Of a stretch of DNA of 42,704 nt, positions 1 through 8,112 are shown piece by piece. The notes beneath the pieces were generated by a model, which saw only the letters and a list, made by a program, of their open reading frames with translations, was not told the origin of the DNA and did not search any database. A program made the position numbers and the translations under genes. Location of the stretch: positions 1-42,704 of the forward strand of contig CBCTZG010000014.1 of NCBI GenBank assembly GCA_965151315.1. Direction: 5' to 3'. The DNA comes from Avimonoglobus sp965151315 (lineage in GTDB: Bacteria; Bacillota; Clostridia; UBA1381). The first letter of the stretch is position 1; each line of letters begins with the position of its first letter.

Positions 1-1
1 C

Positions 2-280
2 GTTTTAATCGCCGGACAGCCAGCGCCGGTAATCGGCCGGATCTGTATGGATCAGTTGATTGTTGACGCTTCCCAGATTCCCGGCGTATATCCCGGCCAG
101 ATTGCTACCCTGATTGGCCGGGATCAAGGCGCTGAAATCCGCTGCGAAACGTTTGCCTTCCAATGCGGGACCATTACAAACGAAATTCTTTCCCGCTTAG
201 GCCCGAGACTTCCCCGAATCCGCAAGCAGGAACCCGATACTAACCCGGCGGAAACGCATCCGGGCTCCGGCCGGGTGTGA
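2..280 (+). CDS. alr: Alanine racemase, C-terminal part (5' end outside window)
   Basis: This is the 3' end of a pyridoxal-phosphate alanine racemase, which interconverts L- and D-alanine for peptidoglycan. The reading frame is open from base 2, and the visible 92 residues carry family hallmarks: a G-R-I-C-M-D-Q-L segment in the C-terminal beta domain, and later G-T-I-T-N-E-I-L-S-R-L-G-P-R-L-P-R near the end. An ATG at 47 lies inside the conserved CMDQL motif, so it is an internal methionine and not the start. The tail after LPRI is about 20 residues longer than usual and low in recognisable motifs. The stop is 24 bp before the convergent Rieske oxidoreductase gene. VanT-type serine/alanine racemases share this domain and cannot be excluded without the N-terminus. 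Confidence 0.85.
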   Translation, partial: VLIAGQPAPVIGRICMDQLIVDASQIPGVYPGQIATLIGRDQGAEIRCETFAFQCGTITNEILSRLGPRLPRIRKQEPDTNPAETHPGSGRV

Positions 281-304
281 CGCAATTCGCAAAAGCGCCT
301 GGTT

Positions 305-1603
305 TCATTTTAGATTCGCGTTTCCAGTGGCCGGATTATCGATCAGTACGCCGTCCTCCGTAAATCTTGAGCCATGGCAGGGGCAGTCCCAGGAATGCTC
401 CGCCGGGTTCCATTTTAAAGCACAGCCCATATGAGGACATCGTCTGGGAAGCGGCGTCAGCAAATTCACACAGGCCTCTATCCCATTGATCAGAAGCTGG
501 GGCCGCAGCATACTCCGTTGAGGAGAAAACACCGTTGCATAGGGATTCTCTTTTCCCAGCACGAAATCCCGCAGCAGCAGGGCGGCCGCCATAGCGGAGG
601 TCATCCCCCATTTATTGAAGCCTGTGGCTACATATAGATCCGGCGTCCTCGCGGAATACCGGCCAATATACGGGATGCCGTCCAGACTCTTGCAGTCCTG
701 CGCCGCCCAGCTATATTCTGCTTTTGCCTGGGGGTAGTACCGCTGTGCGAACCGTTGGATTTTTTGCCAGGCCTCCCCTTTCTTTCCCGTGCGGTGTCCG
801 CCGCCGCCAATCAGCAGAAAATCCCCATAATTCCGGAAGGATAAGCCTCCTTCCTGTTCGTCGATATACATACCGTCCAGGCCAGCGCAATTTCGATAAG
901 CAGTCACATAAGACCGGTGCTGGTAAAGCTTTAAAAAATAGCTGCCATGTTTATTGATAAACGGAAAATGCGTAGCGACAATAATCTTCTTTGCCGTGAT
1001 TTTCCCAGATCCCGTAGTAATCCCATGGGGCGTGATCTCCCGGACAAATGTGTTTTCATAAATCTTTAGCCCTCGGCTGATCCCGGCAATAAACCGCAGG
1101 GGGTTAAACTGTGCCTGCTCCGGGAATCGGATCGCGCCGGCAATTTTAAAGGGAAGCGTGGTATGTTCACAAAATTCCGCCGGGAATCCCAGCCGGTTGA
1201 CTGCCTCTACCTCCCTTTCGATCTTCATACAGTCTGACCTGGTGTAGACATATGCCGGCAGTTTTTCAAAATCACATTCAATCTCGGCGCACAGCCGTTC
1301 AAACATGTCGATCGCTTCCAGGTTTGCCGATAAATAAAGCCGGGCGGTTTCAGCCCCGTCCCGGCGGAGAAGCCGGTCATAAATCAAGCCGTGCTGGGCG
1401 GTAATTTTCGCGGTCGTGTTTTTTGTATTTCCGCCGGCGATCCTGCCGCCCTCGACTAAGATATAGTCTACACCGGCCTGTTGCAGGAAATACGCGCATA
1501 AAACGCCGCAGATCCCGCCGCCGATAATTAAAGCATCTGTTTTTTACTCCCCTTGCAGCGCCGGAAATTCCGGCAGCCTCCGGTCCCATACCGATTGTTC
1601 CAT
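305..1603 (-). pseudogene. FAD-dependent oxidoreductase with C-terminal Rieske domain, interrupted by an in-frame stop
   Basis: The product resembles the DadA-like amine oxidase family fused to a Rieske [2Fe-2S] domain. The frame starts at ATG 1603, seven bases after a GGAGG-type ribosome site, and reads MEQSVWDRRLPEF. It then meets a TAA at 1544-1546 and continues in the same frame with DALIIGGGICGVLCAYFLQQ, the FAD-binding Rossmann motif. The C-terminus holds the Rieske ligands CPHMGC and CPCHGSRF. No ATG, GTG or TTG lies between the stop and the GxGxxG motif. The next usable start, TTG 1387, would delete the FAD-binding loop. The gene is therefore either inactivated by one base change (AAA to TAA in an A-rich run fits), affected by a sequence error, or read through. 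About 430 residues would be encoded without the stop. Confidence 0.8.
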
Positions 1604-1693
1604 AAATGGTCTCCTCCATCTGTTTTTGACTAGTATGGGCAAATTGACAAATTGCATTCCATGAAATCGCCGTAAAAAATCGCCGCGAAAAAA

Positions 1694-1730
1694 AAATATA
1701 TGCGGCATGCTTTTCCGGCCGCATATATTT
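1694..1730 (-). terminator. Rho-independent terminator after the small RHH gene
   Basis: A perfect 13-bp inverted repeat (arms 1694-1706 and 1718-1730, loop 11 nt) is followed on the minus strand by a run of nine T residues (1688-1696). It sits 15 bp past the stop of the 59-residue gene, so it would end that transcript before the oxidoreductase gene. Confidence 0.85.
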
Positions 1731-1744
1731 CGTCTATTGGAACA

Positions 1745-1924
1745 TCACGCTTCCTGTATCCGCTGATGATCAATTTCTTCTTTAATCCGATGAACCCCCT
1801 GAATAATAACCTCTGTTTTGGTGATGCCTAGCCGCCGCGCGCAATACTGTACATCGTCCGCCTCCGCCTTGGTAACCCGAATGTTTAGGTTTCCGGTTCT
1901 TGTTTGCGCATTTTCAAGTTTCAT
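1745..1924 (-). CDS. Small ribbon-helix-helix-like DNA-binding protein
   Basis: This is a 59-residue protein with the look of the CopG/Arc (ribbon-helix-helix) family. A short N-terminal beta-like stretch (NLNIRVTKAEADDV) is followed by two predicted helices, one containing ITKTEVIIQGVHRIKEEI. That pattern is typical of small repressors and antitoxins acting as dimers at the DNA major groove. The start at 1924 is supported by AAGGGG nine bases upstream, a promoter at 1962-1990 and a terminator directly after the stop, so it looks like a complete single-gene unit. No toxin gene is adjacent on the same strand. The identification rests on pattern only. Confidence 0.7.
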   Translation of the reverse strand: MKLENAQTRTGNLNIRVTKAEADDVQYCARRLGITKTEVIIQGVHRIKEEIDHQRIQEA

Positions 1925-1961
1925 ATTCGTTTACCCCTTTGTAAATTTTTGTCGCTATTTC

Positions 1962-1990
1962 ATTATCATACAATCTGCATAAAATGTCAA
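1962..1990 (-). promoter_or_regulatory. SigA-type promoter for the small RHH gene
   Basis: On the minus strand there is a consensus TTGACA (1985-1990), a 17-base spacer and GATAAT (1962-1967). It lies 38 bases upstream of the ATG. A small inverted repeat (TTTAC/GTAAA) between the -10 and the start could serve as an autoregulatory operator; that is a guess. Confidence 0.8.
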
Positions 1991-2111
1991 TAGGTTTGCG
2001 GACAACTTTTTTGTTTTTTTGCTGTTTTTTTAAATTATTTTGCGTACATTTACCTTTTATCCGAAATATGGAATAATGATATGTTGTATTTTAAACTGAG
2101 GATGTGATTCT

Positions 2112-2695
2112 ATGCAGGCCATACCGGCTGGATATCTTTTCTCCAATAAAGCTTTAGAAAACTGATTATCCCACTCATTTTTAACAAATCCTCTCGATCA
2201 TGTTGGGAATTTCTGATGCGATGATGGCGTCCAGCGCGGGTGAAGCCGCGGTATCCGGGGTATCCTTAGTAGATATGATCAATGTTGTGATTATCAATAT
2301 TTTTGCCGCGCGGGCTGCCGGCGGCGCTGTAGTCACGGCGCAGCTATTGGGACGGGGATGCAGAGACGTCGCCTGTCATTCCGCCGGACAGCTTTTAAAT
2401 ATTGTGGCGGTCATTTCATTGTTGTTCTCTGGGGTTATGCTTCTATTTCGAGTACAGATCCCCCGGTTATTTTTCGGCGCCATCGCCCCGGCTGTGATGG
2501 AAAATTGTCTGACGTATTTAGTCATCTCGGCGTTTTCCTATCCATTTTTAGTGCTTGCGCAGCTCTCTATTCCGGGCTATGGGCAATTCCAAAGCCTCCT
2601 TGCTGGCCCCCCTTTTCATGAATGTAGTCAGTATCGGCGCCAATGCGCTCTTAATTTTTGGTTTCAACCTAGGGGCGGCGGGCAGTCTCCGGTAA
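2112..2695 (+). pseudogene. Decayed, truncated MATE-family efflux transporter
   Basis: Pieces of a multidrug and toxic compound extrusion (MATE) transporter N-terminal half appear in several frames. ATG 2112 leads to FSNKALEN and a TGA. The frame then shifts to LIIPLIF near 2160 and to QILSIMLGISDAMMASSAGEAAVSGVSL near 2190. An open middle section includes AGGAVVTAQLLGRG and VMENCLTYLVISAFSYPF. A further shift near 2557 gives LFRAMGNSKASLLAPLFMNVV. The match ends at GAAGSLR and a TAA at 2693-2695. Only about 195 of a usual ~450 residues remain, so it cannot be functional. The open frame running from 2200 past 2620 is a frame artefact there. Confidence 0.85.
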
Positions 2696-2724
2696 ATGGA
2701 GGGATCAATGCGTTTTATAAAGCA

Positions 2725-2757
2725 AAAAATGCGTTTCTTCATTCGAAACGCATTTTT
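2725..2757. terminator. Bidirectional Rho-independent terminator
   Basis: A 12-bp perfect inverted repeat (2725-2736 and 2746-2757, 9-base loop) has A/T-rich outer arms, so either strand reads as a hairpin followed by a T run. It lies four bases past the stop of the serine hydrolase gene (-) and about 30 bases past the MATE remnant (+). Confidence 0.85.
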
Positions 2758-2760
2758 CTT

Positions 2761-3879
2761 TTACTTCTCCAGACAGGTGTATACCAAATTCCGAATCCGG
2801 GGATGAATATAGGGCTCCTGATTATTCAGCATATGCTGGGCATAAAATACGCCAATGTTCCGATCCGGATCAATCATAACATAGCAGCCGGCCGCGCCGC
2901 CCCAGCCAAATTCACCGACGGATCCTAAGGAACCGCCCGCCGCCTTGTCCATCATGGTCCGCACACCTAATCCATAACCATATCCAGCCATCTGGATCCA
3001 GTTGAAATCCGGCAGCGCCGCGGAGGAAAGCTGGTTTGTCCGCATCAGGTCGATGGCGGGCCGGCCCAGGATATACGTCCCGTTTTTATCCCGGCCGCCA
3101 TTGGCCATAGCCGCTGCAAACAAGGCATAATCCTCCGCGCAGGAATATAGCCCAGCGCCGCCGCTTTCATATTCTGTCCCCAGCCGGAACTGGTTTTCGG
3201 GTTGGATTTTTTCCGGTTTTTGCAGTTTTTCTGAGAACCGGTATTGCGCAGCCATCCGCGCCTCCTGGGCCGGCGTCAGGTAAAACCCGCTGTTTTTCAT
3301 GCCCAGCGGTTCAAAAATGTGTTCCTGCAAATATTCTCCGAAGCGCTGGCCGGAAATGATTTCAATCAAACCGCCCAAAACATCATGGCAAAGGCTGTAT
3401 GACCAATGCGTACCTGGTTCAAATGTCAGCGGTTCGCTGGCAATAGCCCGGATCACCTCCACTGTCGGGCACCGGCCCTGGGTCTCCTCCCGCACACGGA
3501 GAATTGATGGATACTGTAAATTATAAGTGATCCCCGCGGACATGGAAAACAGGTGCTTGATCCGGATGGGATTTTTTGCCGGAACCAGTTCCTCTTTTCC
3601 ATCCTCCCGTTTCACCCGGATCCGCATATCCCGAAACTCCGGAATATATTCTGAAACCGGATCTGTCAGCAAAAATTTCCCTTGCTCAAACAGCTGCATG
3701 GCCGCCGTGCAGGTAATGACCTTTGTGGCGGAAAACAGATTCAGCATGCTGTCTTTTTGCAGATCGCCGTCAGTTTTCCGGAAAACCCGCTGATTGTTCT
3801 CCATTACAATACAATCATATCCGGGCACTTTGGTCGCTAAAAGATGATCCAAAAACTTCTCTAATGGCTGAAAATCCAT
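2761..3879 (-). CDS. Beta-lactamase-family serine hydrolase (class C / esterase type)
   Basis: This 372-residue cytosolic-looking protein belongs to the beta-lactamase/penicillin-binding-like serine hydrolases, which include esterases and D-aminopeptidases as well as true lactamases. The nucleophile motif S-A-T-K is at residues 50-53, the second motif is Y-S-L in HWSYSLCHDVLGG, and the usual C-terminal FGWGGAAGCYVMIDP block is present in place of K-T-G. No signal peptide is visible. The start at 3879 is chosen because AGAGG lies nine bases upstream and a strong promoter lies at 3913-3941. The frame is open further upstream to 4089, but that segment covers the promoter and hairpins. True beta-lactam resistance is not implied, and the natural substrate is unknown. 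Confidence 0.88.
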   Translation of the reverse strand: MDFQPLEKFLDHLLATKVPGYDCIVMENNQRVFRKTDGDLQKDSMLNLFSATKVITCTAAMQLFEQGKFLLTDPVSEYIPEFRDMRIRVKREDGKEELVPAKNPIRIKHLFSMSAGITYNLQYPSILRVREETQGRCPTVEVIRAIASEPLTFEPGTHWSYSLCHDVLGGLIEIISGQRFGEYLQEHIFEPLGMKNSGFYLTPAQEARMAAQYRFSEKLQKPEKIQPENQFRLGTEYESGGAGLYSCAEDYALFAAAMANGGRDKNGTYILGRPAIDLMRTNQLSSAALPDFNWIQMAGYGYGLGVRTMMDKAAGGSLGSVGEFGWGGAAGCYVMIDPDRNIGVFYAQHMLNNQEPYIHPRIRNLVYTCLEK

Positions 3880-3912
3880 GTATTTTGCCTCTTTTCCAAA
3901 TCGTTTTTCTAA

Positions 3913-3941
3913 ATTATACCATGCTGAGACCAATATGGCAA
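3913..3941 (-). promoter_or_regulatory. SigA-type promoter for the serine hydrolase gene
   Basis: The minus strand has TTGCCA (3936-3941), a 17-base spacer and TATAAT (3913-3918), with a TG dinucleotide in the extended -10 position. It lies 34 bases before the chosen ATG, which supports that start. Confidence 0.85.
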
Positions 3942-3986
3942 TAGAATTTTCTGAAAATTCATGGCAAAAGACCACGTACGGCAAAA

Positions 3987-4009
3987 GGACGCTGCCACCG
4001 GCAGCGTCC
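3987..4009 (-). terminator. GC-rich hairpin, possible second terminator of the ZIP gene
   Basis: A perfect 10-bp inverted repeat (3987-3996 and 4000-4009) has a 3-base loop and is followed on the minus strand by a short TTTT. A second smaller hairpin lies beside it (4015-4021 with 4027-4033). The T run is short, so termination strength is uncertain. Confidence 0.5.
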
Positions 4010-4058
4010 ACAGCGTGTCGATAAAGTCGACACCCTGAGAGACTATTGAAAAACGAAA

Positions 4059-4079
4059 GGATATTTTGTGAAAATATCC
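4059..4079 (-). terminator. Rho-independent terminator after the ZIP transporter gene
   Basis: A 9-bp perfect stem (4059-4067 with 4071-4079) has a 3-base loop. On the minus strand it is followed by TTTCGTTTTT. It begins seven bases past the ZIP stop codon. Confidence 0.7.
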
Positions 4080-4085
4080 CCGCAT

Positions 4086-4877
4086 TCATCCCAAGGCTAC
4101 GTCCAAAATCATCATTACGGTAAATCCCAGCATCACGCCCCAGGTACCTAGATGCGGATTAGCTTCTAATTTTGCCTCCGGAATCAAATCCTCCGCCACC
4201 ACAAAAATCATGGCACCGGCGGAAAAGGCCAAAAGCCACGGCTGAATCGAGGACAAAGCAGAGGCCAGCAAAAGGCCGCAAACCGCGGAAACCGGCTCCA
4301 CCGCCCCGCTCCCCATACCGTATAAAAACGCCTTCCCTCGGCTTTTTGTGGTAGACTTCATCGGCAGAGCAACCGCCGCGCCTTCCGGCAGATTCTGGAT
4401 TCCGATCCCCAATGCCAGCCCCAGCGCGGCAATATATCCCGCATTTTCCCCGCCGGATAGAGCGGCTCCAAAAGCAAAGCCAACTGCCAGCCCCTCCGGG
4501 ATATTATGGATCATCACAGCTAAAAATAGTCTGGTGGATTTTTTCAGCGCGACCCGGGGGCCCTCCTCCTCATTGGTTCCGCTATGAAAATGGGGCACGA
4601 CCTTATCCAAAACCACCAAAAACAGACCGCCCAGCAAAAATCCCACTGCCGCGGGAACCCAATTCATCCTGCCGTAATCTGCCGCCGCATCCTCGATGGC
4701 CGGAATCAGCAGGGACCAGACGGAGGCCGCAATCATAACCCCGGAAGCAAACCCTAAAAATAAGGTGTTGGCTTTCGGGGAAATATCCCTTTTAAAGAAA
4801 AACACACATGCGGCGCCAATGGTCGTCATGAGAAAAATAAACGTGAATCCAAATATGGTAATGGCTGTGTTGCCCAT
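4086..4877 (-). CDS. ZIP-family divalent metal transporter
   Basis: This 263-residue integral membrane protein is of the ZIP (ZupT-like) family, which imports zinc, iron or manganese down a gradient. About eight hydrophobic segments are visible. The metal-path helices carry VMIHNIPEGLAVGFAFG (transmembrane segment 4) and GIGIQNLPEGAAVALPM (segment 5). A short histidine-poor loop (PHFHSGTNEEEG) replaces the long histidine loop of many ZIPs. The start at 4877 follows GGAGGG by six bases. Its promoter is about 260 bases upstream because a MITE-like element separates the two. With no clear terminator after the upstream glycan operon, read-through from that operon is possible. Confidence 0.9.
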   Translation of the reverse strand: MGNTAITIFGFTFIFLMTTIGAACVFFFKRDISPKANTLFLGFASGVMIAASVWSLLIPAIEDAAADYGRMNWVPAAVGFLLGGLFLVVLDKVVPHFHSGTNEEEGPRVALKKSTRLFLAVMIHNIPEGLAVGFAFGAALSGGENAGYIAALGLALGIGIQNLPEGAAVALPMKSTTKSRGKAFLYGMGSGAVEPVSAVCGLLLASALSSIQPWLLAFSAGAMIFVVAEDLIPEAKLEANPHLGTWGVMLGFTVMMILDVALG

Positions 4878-4894
4878 GGCTATCCCTCCGTATC

Positions 4895-5131
4895 AATCAA
4901 TTCTATAGGTAGTTGCGAAATTTAACGAATTGAGCAATTATAACCTTGTTCTGCGAGGTATCGGGGATTTAATCCCTGGTTTGTAATCAAAATTTGACGA
5001 CATGTGCATCAAATTTTGCGAAATGAAAAGTTTCGACAAATAGAATTCCCATTATTATGGAACTTTTCATTTCTTTATTAGATAAAATTAATTGTAAAAC
5101 GTTTGTTTCGCAATTACCTAAATCAATTCTA
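4895..5131. mobile_element. MITE-like element with terminal inverted repeats and 11-bp target duplication
   Basis: A 215-bp non-coding element at 4906-5120 begins TAGGTAGTTGCGAAA and ends with the inverted TTTCGCAATTACCTA (15 bp, one mismatch). It is flanked on both sides by the direct repeat AATCAATTCTA (4895-4905 and 5121-5131). It contains two further inverted repeats: a 13-bp arm near 5025-5074 and AAAATTTGA/TCAAATTTT near 4989-5017. It is A/T-rich, unlike its surroundings, and has no coding capacity. A duplication of 10-12 bp is known for IS4-family transposases, so an IS4-type helper is possible but unproven. Removing one duplication and the element restores a short, ordinary leader of the ZIP gene. 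The region 4878-5186 holds only this element and the promoter. Confidence 0.8.
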
Positions 5132-5137
5132 TTATTG

Positions 5138-5166
5138 ATTGTATACGAAAACGGTCTGCTTGTCAA
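5138..5166 (-). promoter_or_regulatory. Consensus SigA promoter, presumably for the ZIP gene
   Basis: The minus strand has TTGACA (5161-5166), exactly 17 bases, then TACAAT (5138-5143). It lies directly beyond the MITE-like element and reads towards the ZIP gene. It is also only 20 bp after the end of the glycan operon. Confidence 0.85.
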
Positions 5167-5186
5167 TAGAATTTTTCGGAAGCGCC

Positions 5187-6254
5187 TCACTGGCATGTAC
5201 CGGTCAGCAATGCGGCAATACGCAGCATTGTGCCGTCGGACCGTTCGTTTTTGTCAGAAATTGACTGCACAGTTAAGGTATGTTTTTTGTTTTCCAACCC
5301 CCGAGCTAAGATCGTATAATTTGCCCGGTCAAATTCTAACGCATATTTATCCCATGTGGTAGCCCGCTGGGGCTGTTCCCCGTCGATCGACCATAGGAAA
5401 TCACCGGAATCATGGGCAATCATGTGATACAGCCCCACCTCTGTTCCCGCAAATTCAAACCGGAACACCTGTCCGCTGCCGTCCGCTGTGATCATATGGG
5501 GATATTTCCCGCACATAGTTTCGTCCCGCTTTTCAAAGGCGCTGTCTGTCAGCGTCCAGGCGTCAATCATGCCGGCGTCGGTATAGTGCTTTTCGAACAG
5601 GGGCAAAGCGTCCGCCGCCTGAGGCTTCGTTTCCTTCTTGGCCCATTCGGATAAAAATGCGATGATCCGGTCCGCGTACATTTGATATCCAAAATCGTTG
5701 GGATGCACCGAGTCGATGGTTAATGCATCCCATGTGCAGCAGCCCTGATCCACCGTCTCCGCAAAGCACGCCCCCGCATCCACAACCGGGATCCCATAAT
5801 GATCGGCGATTTCCCGGTAGATCCGGAGGCTTTCCGGCAGGTTTCCAGCCTGGATAGCCCGATACATCGGTTCCGTCAGCGTCAGGATGAAAACAATTTC
5901 GCAGTCCGGATCGTGCCGGTAAATCTGCCGCACGATCCCTTCCCCGCACTGCATTACGATCTCCGGCGCCTTACTGTAGTCATTCACCGCGAACTCTACA
6001 AACACCAGATCCGGCGCAAACCGCAGCAAATCATTTCTGCATCGGTAGATCCCCAGATCCGATCCGGTTCCGCCGATAGCCGCTGAGATCTGTGAAAATC
6101 TAATTTCCGGATACGCGGTTTCAAACCAAGCCTGTACCAGTGCCCGCCAGGACGTTCTTTCCGGGTCGCTGGCACCGGAGCCCTCTGTAATGGATCCGCC
6201 GAAATATCCAATGTTTATAGCTTTACCTGCCGCTATTTTCTGAAATATTCCCAT
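5187..6254 (-). CDS. Cytosolic SGNH/GDSL-type carbohydrate esterase
   Basis: This is the last gene of the glycan operon: 355 residues, no signal peptide. It has the SGNH hydrolase blocks G-G-S-I-T (catalytic Ser about residue 21), the glycine-rich IGGTGSD (block II), VNDY (block III Asn) and DSVHPND (catalytic Asp/His, around residue 182). A C-terminal beta-rich domain of about 120 residues follows. Such enzymes remove acetyl groups from sugars or oligosaccharides, and here the substrate would be an imported oligosaccharide. The start at 6254 follows AAGGGAG. It lies 13 bp after the GH42-like gene, so it is co-transcribed. The exported protein at 24378-28550 carries a related catalytic domain. 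The exact ester linkage is unknown. Confidence 0.85.
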   Translation of the reverse strand: MGIFQKIAAGKAINIGYFGGSITEGSGASDPERTSWRALVQAWFETAYPEIRFSQISAAIGGTGSDLGIYRCRNDLLRFAPDLVFVEFAVNDYSKAPEIVMQCGEGIVRQIYRHDPDCEIVFILTLTEPMYRAIQAGNLPESLRIYREIADHYGIPVVDAGACFAETVDQGCCTWDALTIDSVHPNDFGYQMYADRIIAFLSEWAKKETKPQAADALPLFEKHYTDAGMIDAWTLTDSAFEKRDETMCGKYPHMITADGSGQVFRFEFAGTEVGLYHMIAHDSGDFLWSIDGEQPQRATTWDKYALEFDRANYTILARGLENKKHTLTVQSISDKNERSDGTMLRIAALLTGTCQ

Positions 6255-6267
6255 GTGTAAATCTCCC

Positions 6268-8112
6268 TTATTCTGTAAAAATAATCAATCCGCCGTTTTG
6301 AATCTTGGGAATAATAATCGTATTCCCCTCCGCTGTCAGCGCTTCTTCTCGTTCCGGCGTAATCAGCCGGGCCCTTTGAAAACGGAACCCGCAGCGGATC
6401 TCCACCGGGCCCGCCGCCCGGTGATCCGTACGGATATTGATCACCGCCGCCAGATAATATCCGTCTCCCCGCAAAACCCTGCACTGGATATATTCTAAGC
6501 CGGCTGTCATTGCCGGATGTATGTCCAGACGTTCCAGTATATCCGCTTCCATCAGCTCAAGGTCGTTATTTTCCCGCAGGATCGACGCCGGAGCGCTGCT
6601 GAAGGGCGCGTACCGGCCCCCGGAATAGCAGAATACCTGCCCCCCAGCTTGGATATAAGCCTGGAGCTTCTGCCGCTCATCCGGGGCCAGCATATAGTCG
6701 TATTCCGGAATAATTACACCCCGGACAGCACTGTCTGCCAGATGCTCCGCCTTAACAAATTCTACCGGGACGCCTCTTTGGGTCAGTGCGCGGTGGATCG
6801 CGGTCAGGCTGGCTGTATATGGATTTTCTACATACGCCCCATCCTTTTGATAAGCGCACTGGAAAAAATGCATGGCGTCTGAATGCAGGATAGCCAGGCC
6901 AGACCGGACTCGCTCTGCCCCCACAAGATAGTCTGAATATTGATTGATCATCCGGATCATTTTTTTCTGGGCCGCATAGGCGTTTGCCGGCGTCCCGTCA
7001 TAGTGGAGGATACCAAACGCATCGTCCTCCTCCGTAGCGCCGTTGGGATAATCCCCCCGCCATTGATAGTACATAATACCTTTCATGCCGCTGCCCAATG
7101 CCAGATAGGTTTCTTTTTCAAACTTCTCCGGAGAAATCTGCGTTCTCGCGTCATATTCCAATAGCCACGTGTGCTTATGGCAGACCGCAGCGCAGCTCTC
7201 CATAAAGTCAAACATACACGCCGCTTGAAAATAGCCGCCGCCCACCACCGGGGTGTAGCTCGTAAACCCGCAAAAATCCATATCCCGGGCATAAGCGAAA
7301 TTATCCACGCCCATGGCGTCATTGCCTTGCAGATAGGTAACCGGTACAGCCGCAGTCGTCCCCTCCGCAGTCGGCGCCTGCCGCTTCGCGGCGATATGGG
7401 CCTCGGCCAAAAAACCGGACAGGCTCTCCTGCGAAAATCTGCGCCAGCTTACCCAGTCCGCGATTTCCCTGGCGTCATGGCCAGGCCGGTTCCGGGGCGG
7501 CTGGGCCGCCTGCGCCGGAAATCCGTTTTTCCGCAGCCAAAGCTGATATGCCCGGATGGTATCCGGATGGTAATCATACAGGCCGCCGCCAGGATAATGG
7601 GGCTCGTTATAGGTGCAGAAGGAGACAAAGCTGGGAAATTGGGAAAAGTGCCGGGCCAAGGCTTCCGCTGCGGCCTGATTATCTTTTCGGACCCCTGGGT
7701 GATGCACAGACCCCTGGACGAACGCGTTCCATTCTTCAGCTGATACCCTTCTGCCTGTACTGTCCACCATCCGGAAGCTATCGCCGCCGCCAAGATAAGT
7801 ATGATACCCCTGTAAACGTACCATCACGGCAAGCCCCCGCTTTTCCGCCTCCGCCAGTATCGCGTCGGCAAAGGGCGTTTCGCAGGCTACAGCCCCATCC
7901 CCGCCGTAATACACCTTGCCCAAAGCGCCGCAGCGAATAATATTGAAGCCAAAATCCCGAATCCTTTCCACGTCCTTTCGCATTTCCGGGATCCGCTCCT
8001 TCTCATCGGCCACCGGCGCTTTCCCCGGGAAAAAGGATCCATAATAGGAAACCCCCAGACCAAACACCGGCTTATGATCCCGATACAGAATCCCGTTTTT
8101 AAACCGATACAT
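6268..8112 (-). CDS. Clan GH-A glycoside hydrolase, GH42-like (probable beta-galactosidase or related)
   Basis: This 614-residue cytosolic protein has a (beta/alpha)8 barrel. N-terminal segments such as GLGVSYYGSFFPG and FGFNIIRCGALG resemble the start of GH42 and GH5 barrels. FCTYNEPHYPGG supplies the Asn-Glu pair with the likely acid/base Glu, and WLLEYDART the likely nucleophile Glu. After residue ~400 a Rossmann-like section (VIIPEYDYMLAPDERQKLQAYIQAG) resembles the GH42 trimerisation domain, and a short beta domain ends the protein. The gene overlaps the GH95 stop by 14 bp and has GGGAGGA inside the GH95 gene, which suggests translational coupling. It is not a standard GH42: the usual NEY/NEF signature is NEP. 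The sugar specificity is therefore inferred only from the GH2 and GH95 neighbours. Confidence 0.75.
   Translation of the reverse strand: MYRFKNGILYRDHKPVFGLGVSYYGSFFPGKAPVADEKERIPEMRKDVERIRDFGFNIIRCGALGKVYYGGDGAVACETPFADAILAEAEKRGLAVMVRLQGYHTYLGGGDSFRMVDSTGRRVSAEEWNAFVQGSVHHPGVRKDNQAAAEALARHFSQFPSFVSFCTYNEPHYPGGGLYDYHPDTIRAYQLWLRKNGFPAQAAQPPRNRPGHDAREIADWVSWRRFSQESLSGFLAEAHIAAKRQAPTAEGTTAAVPVTYLQGNDAMGVDNFAYARDMDFCGFTSYTPVVGGGYFQAACMFDFMESCAAVCHKHTWLLEYDARTQISPEKFEKETYLALGSGMKGIMYYQWRGDYPNGATEEDDAFGILHYDGTPANAYAAQKKMIRMINQYSDYLVGAERVRSGLAILHSDAMHFFQCAYQKDGAYVENPYTASLTAIHRALTQRGVPVEFVKAEHLADSAVRGVIIPEYDYMLAPDERQKLQAYIQAGGQVFCYSGGRYAPFSSAPASILRENNDLELMEADILERLDIHPAMTAGLEYIQCRVLRGDGYYLAAVINIRTDHRAAGPVEIRCGFRFQRARLITPEREEALTAEGNTIIIPKIQNGGLIIFTE

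Noticed and set aside
305..1387. TTG 1387 as the true start of the Rieske oxidoreductase
   Set aside because: It would remove the FAD-binding GxGxxG motif, which is present in the same frame upstream together with a good ATG and ribosome site at 1603.
2696..2928. Extension of the plus-strand frame from the MATE remnant to 2928
   Set aside because: It crosses the terminator hairpin and runs antisense to the serine hydrolase gene; the MATE homology has already ended at 2695 in another frame.
4906..5120. Metal-sensing riboswitch in the ZIP leader
   Set aside because: I could not match a known manganese or cobalt riboswitch core. The paired ends plus the 11-bp duplication are better explained by a mobile element.
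4987..5196. 69-codon minus-strand open frame
   Set aside because: It runs across the promoter and the MITE-like element and has no ribosome site or recognisable sequence.
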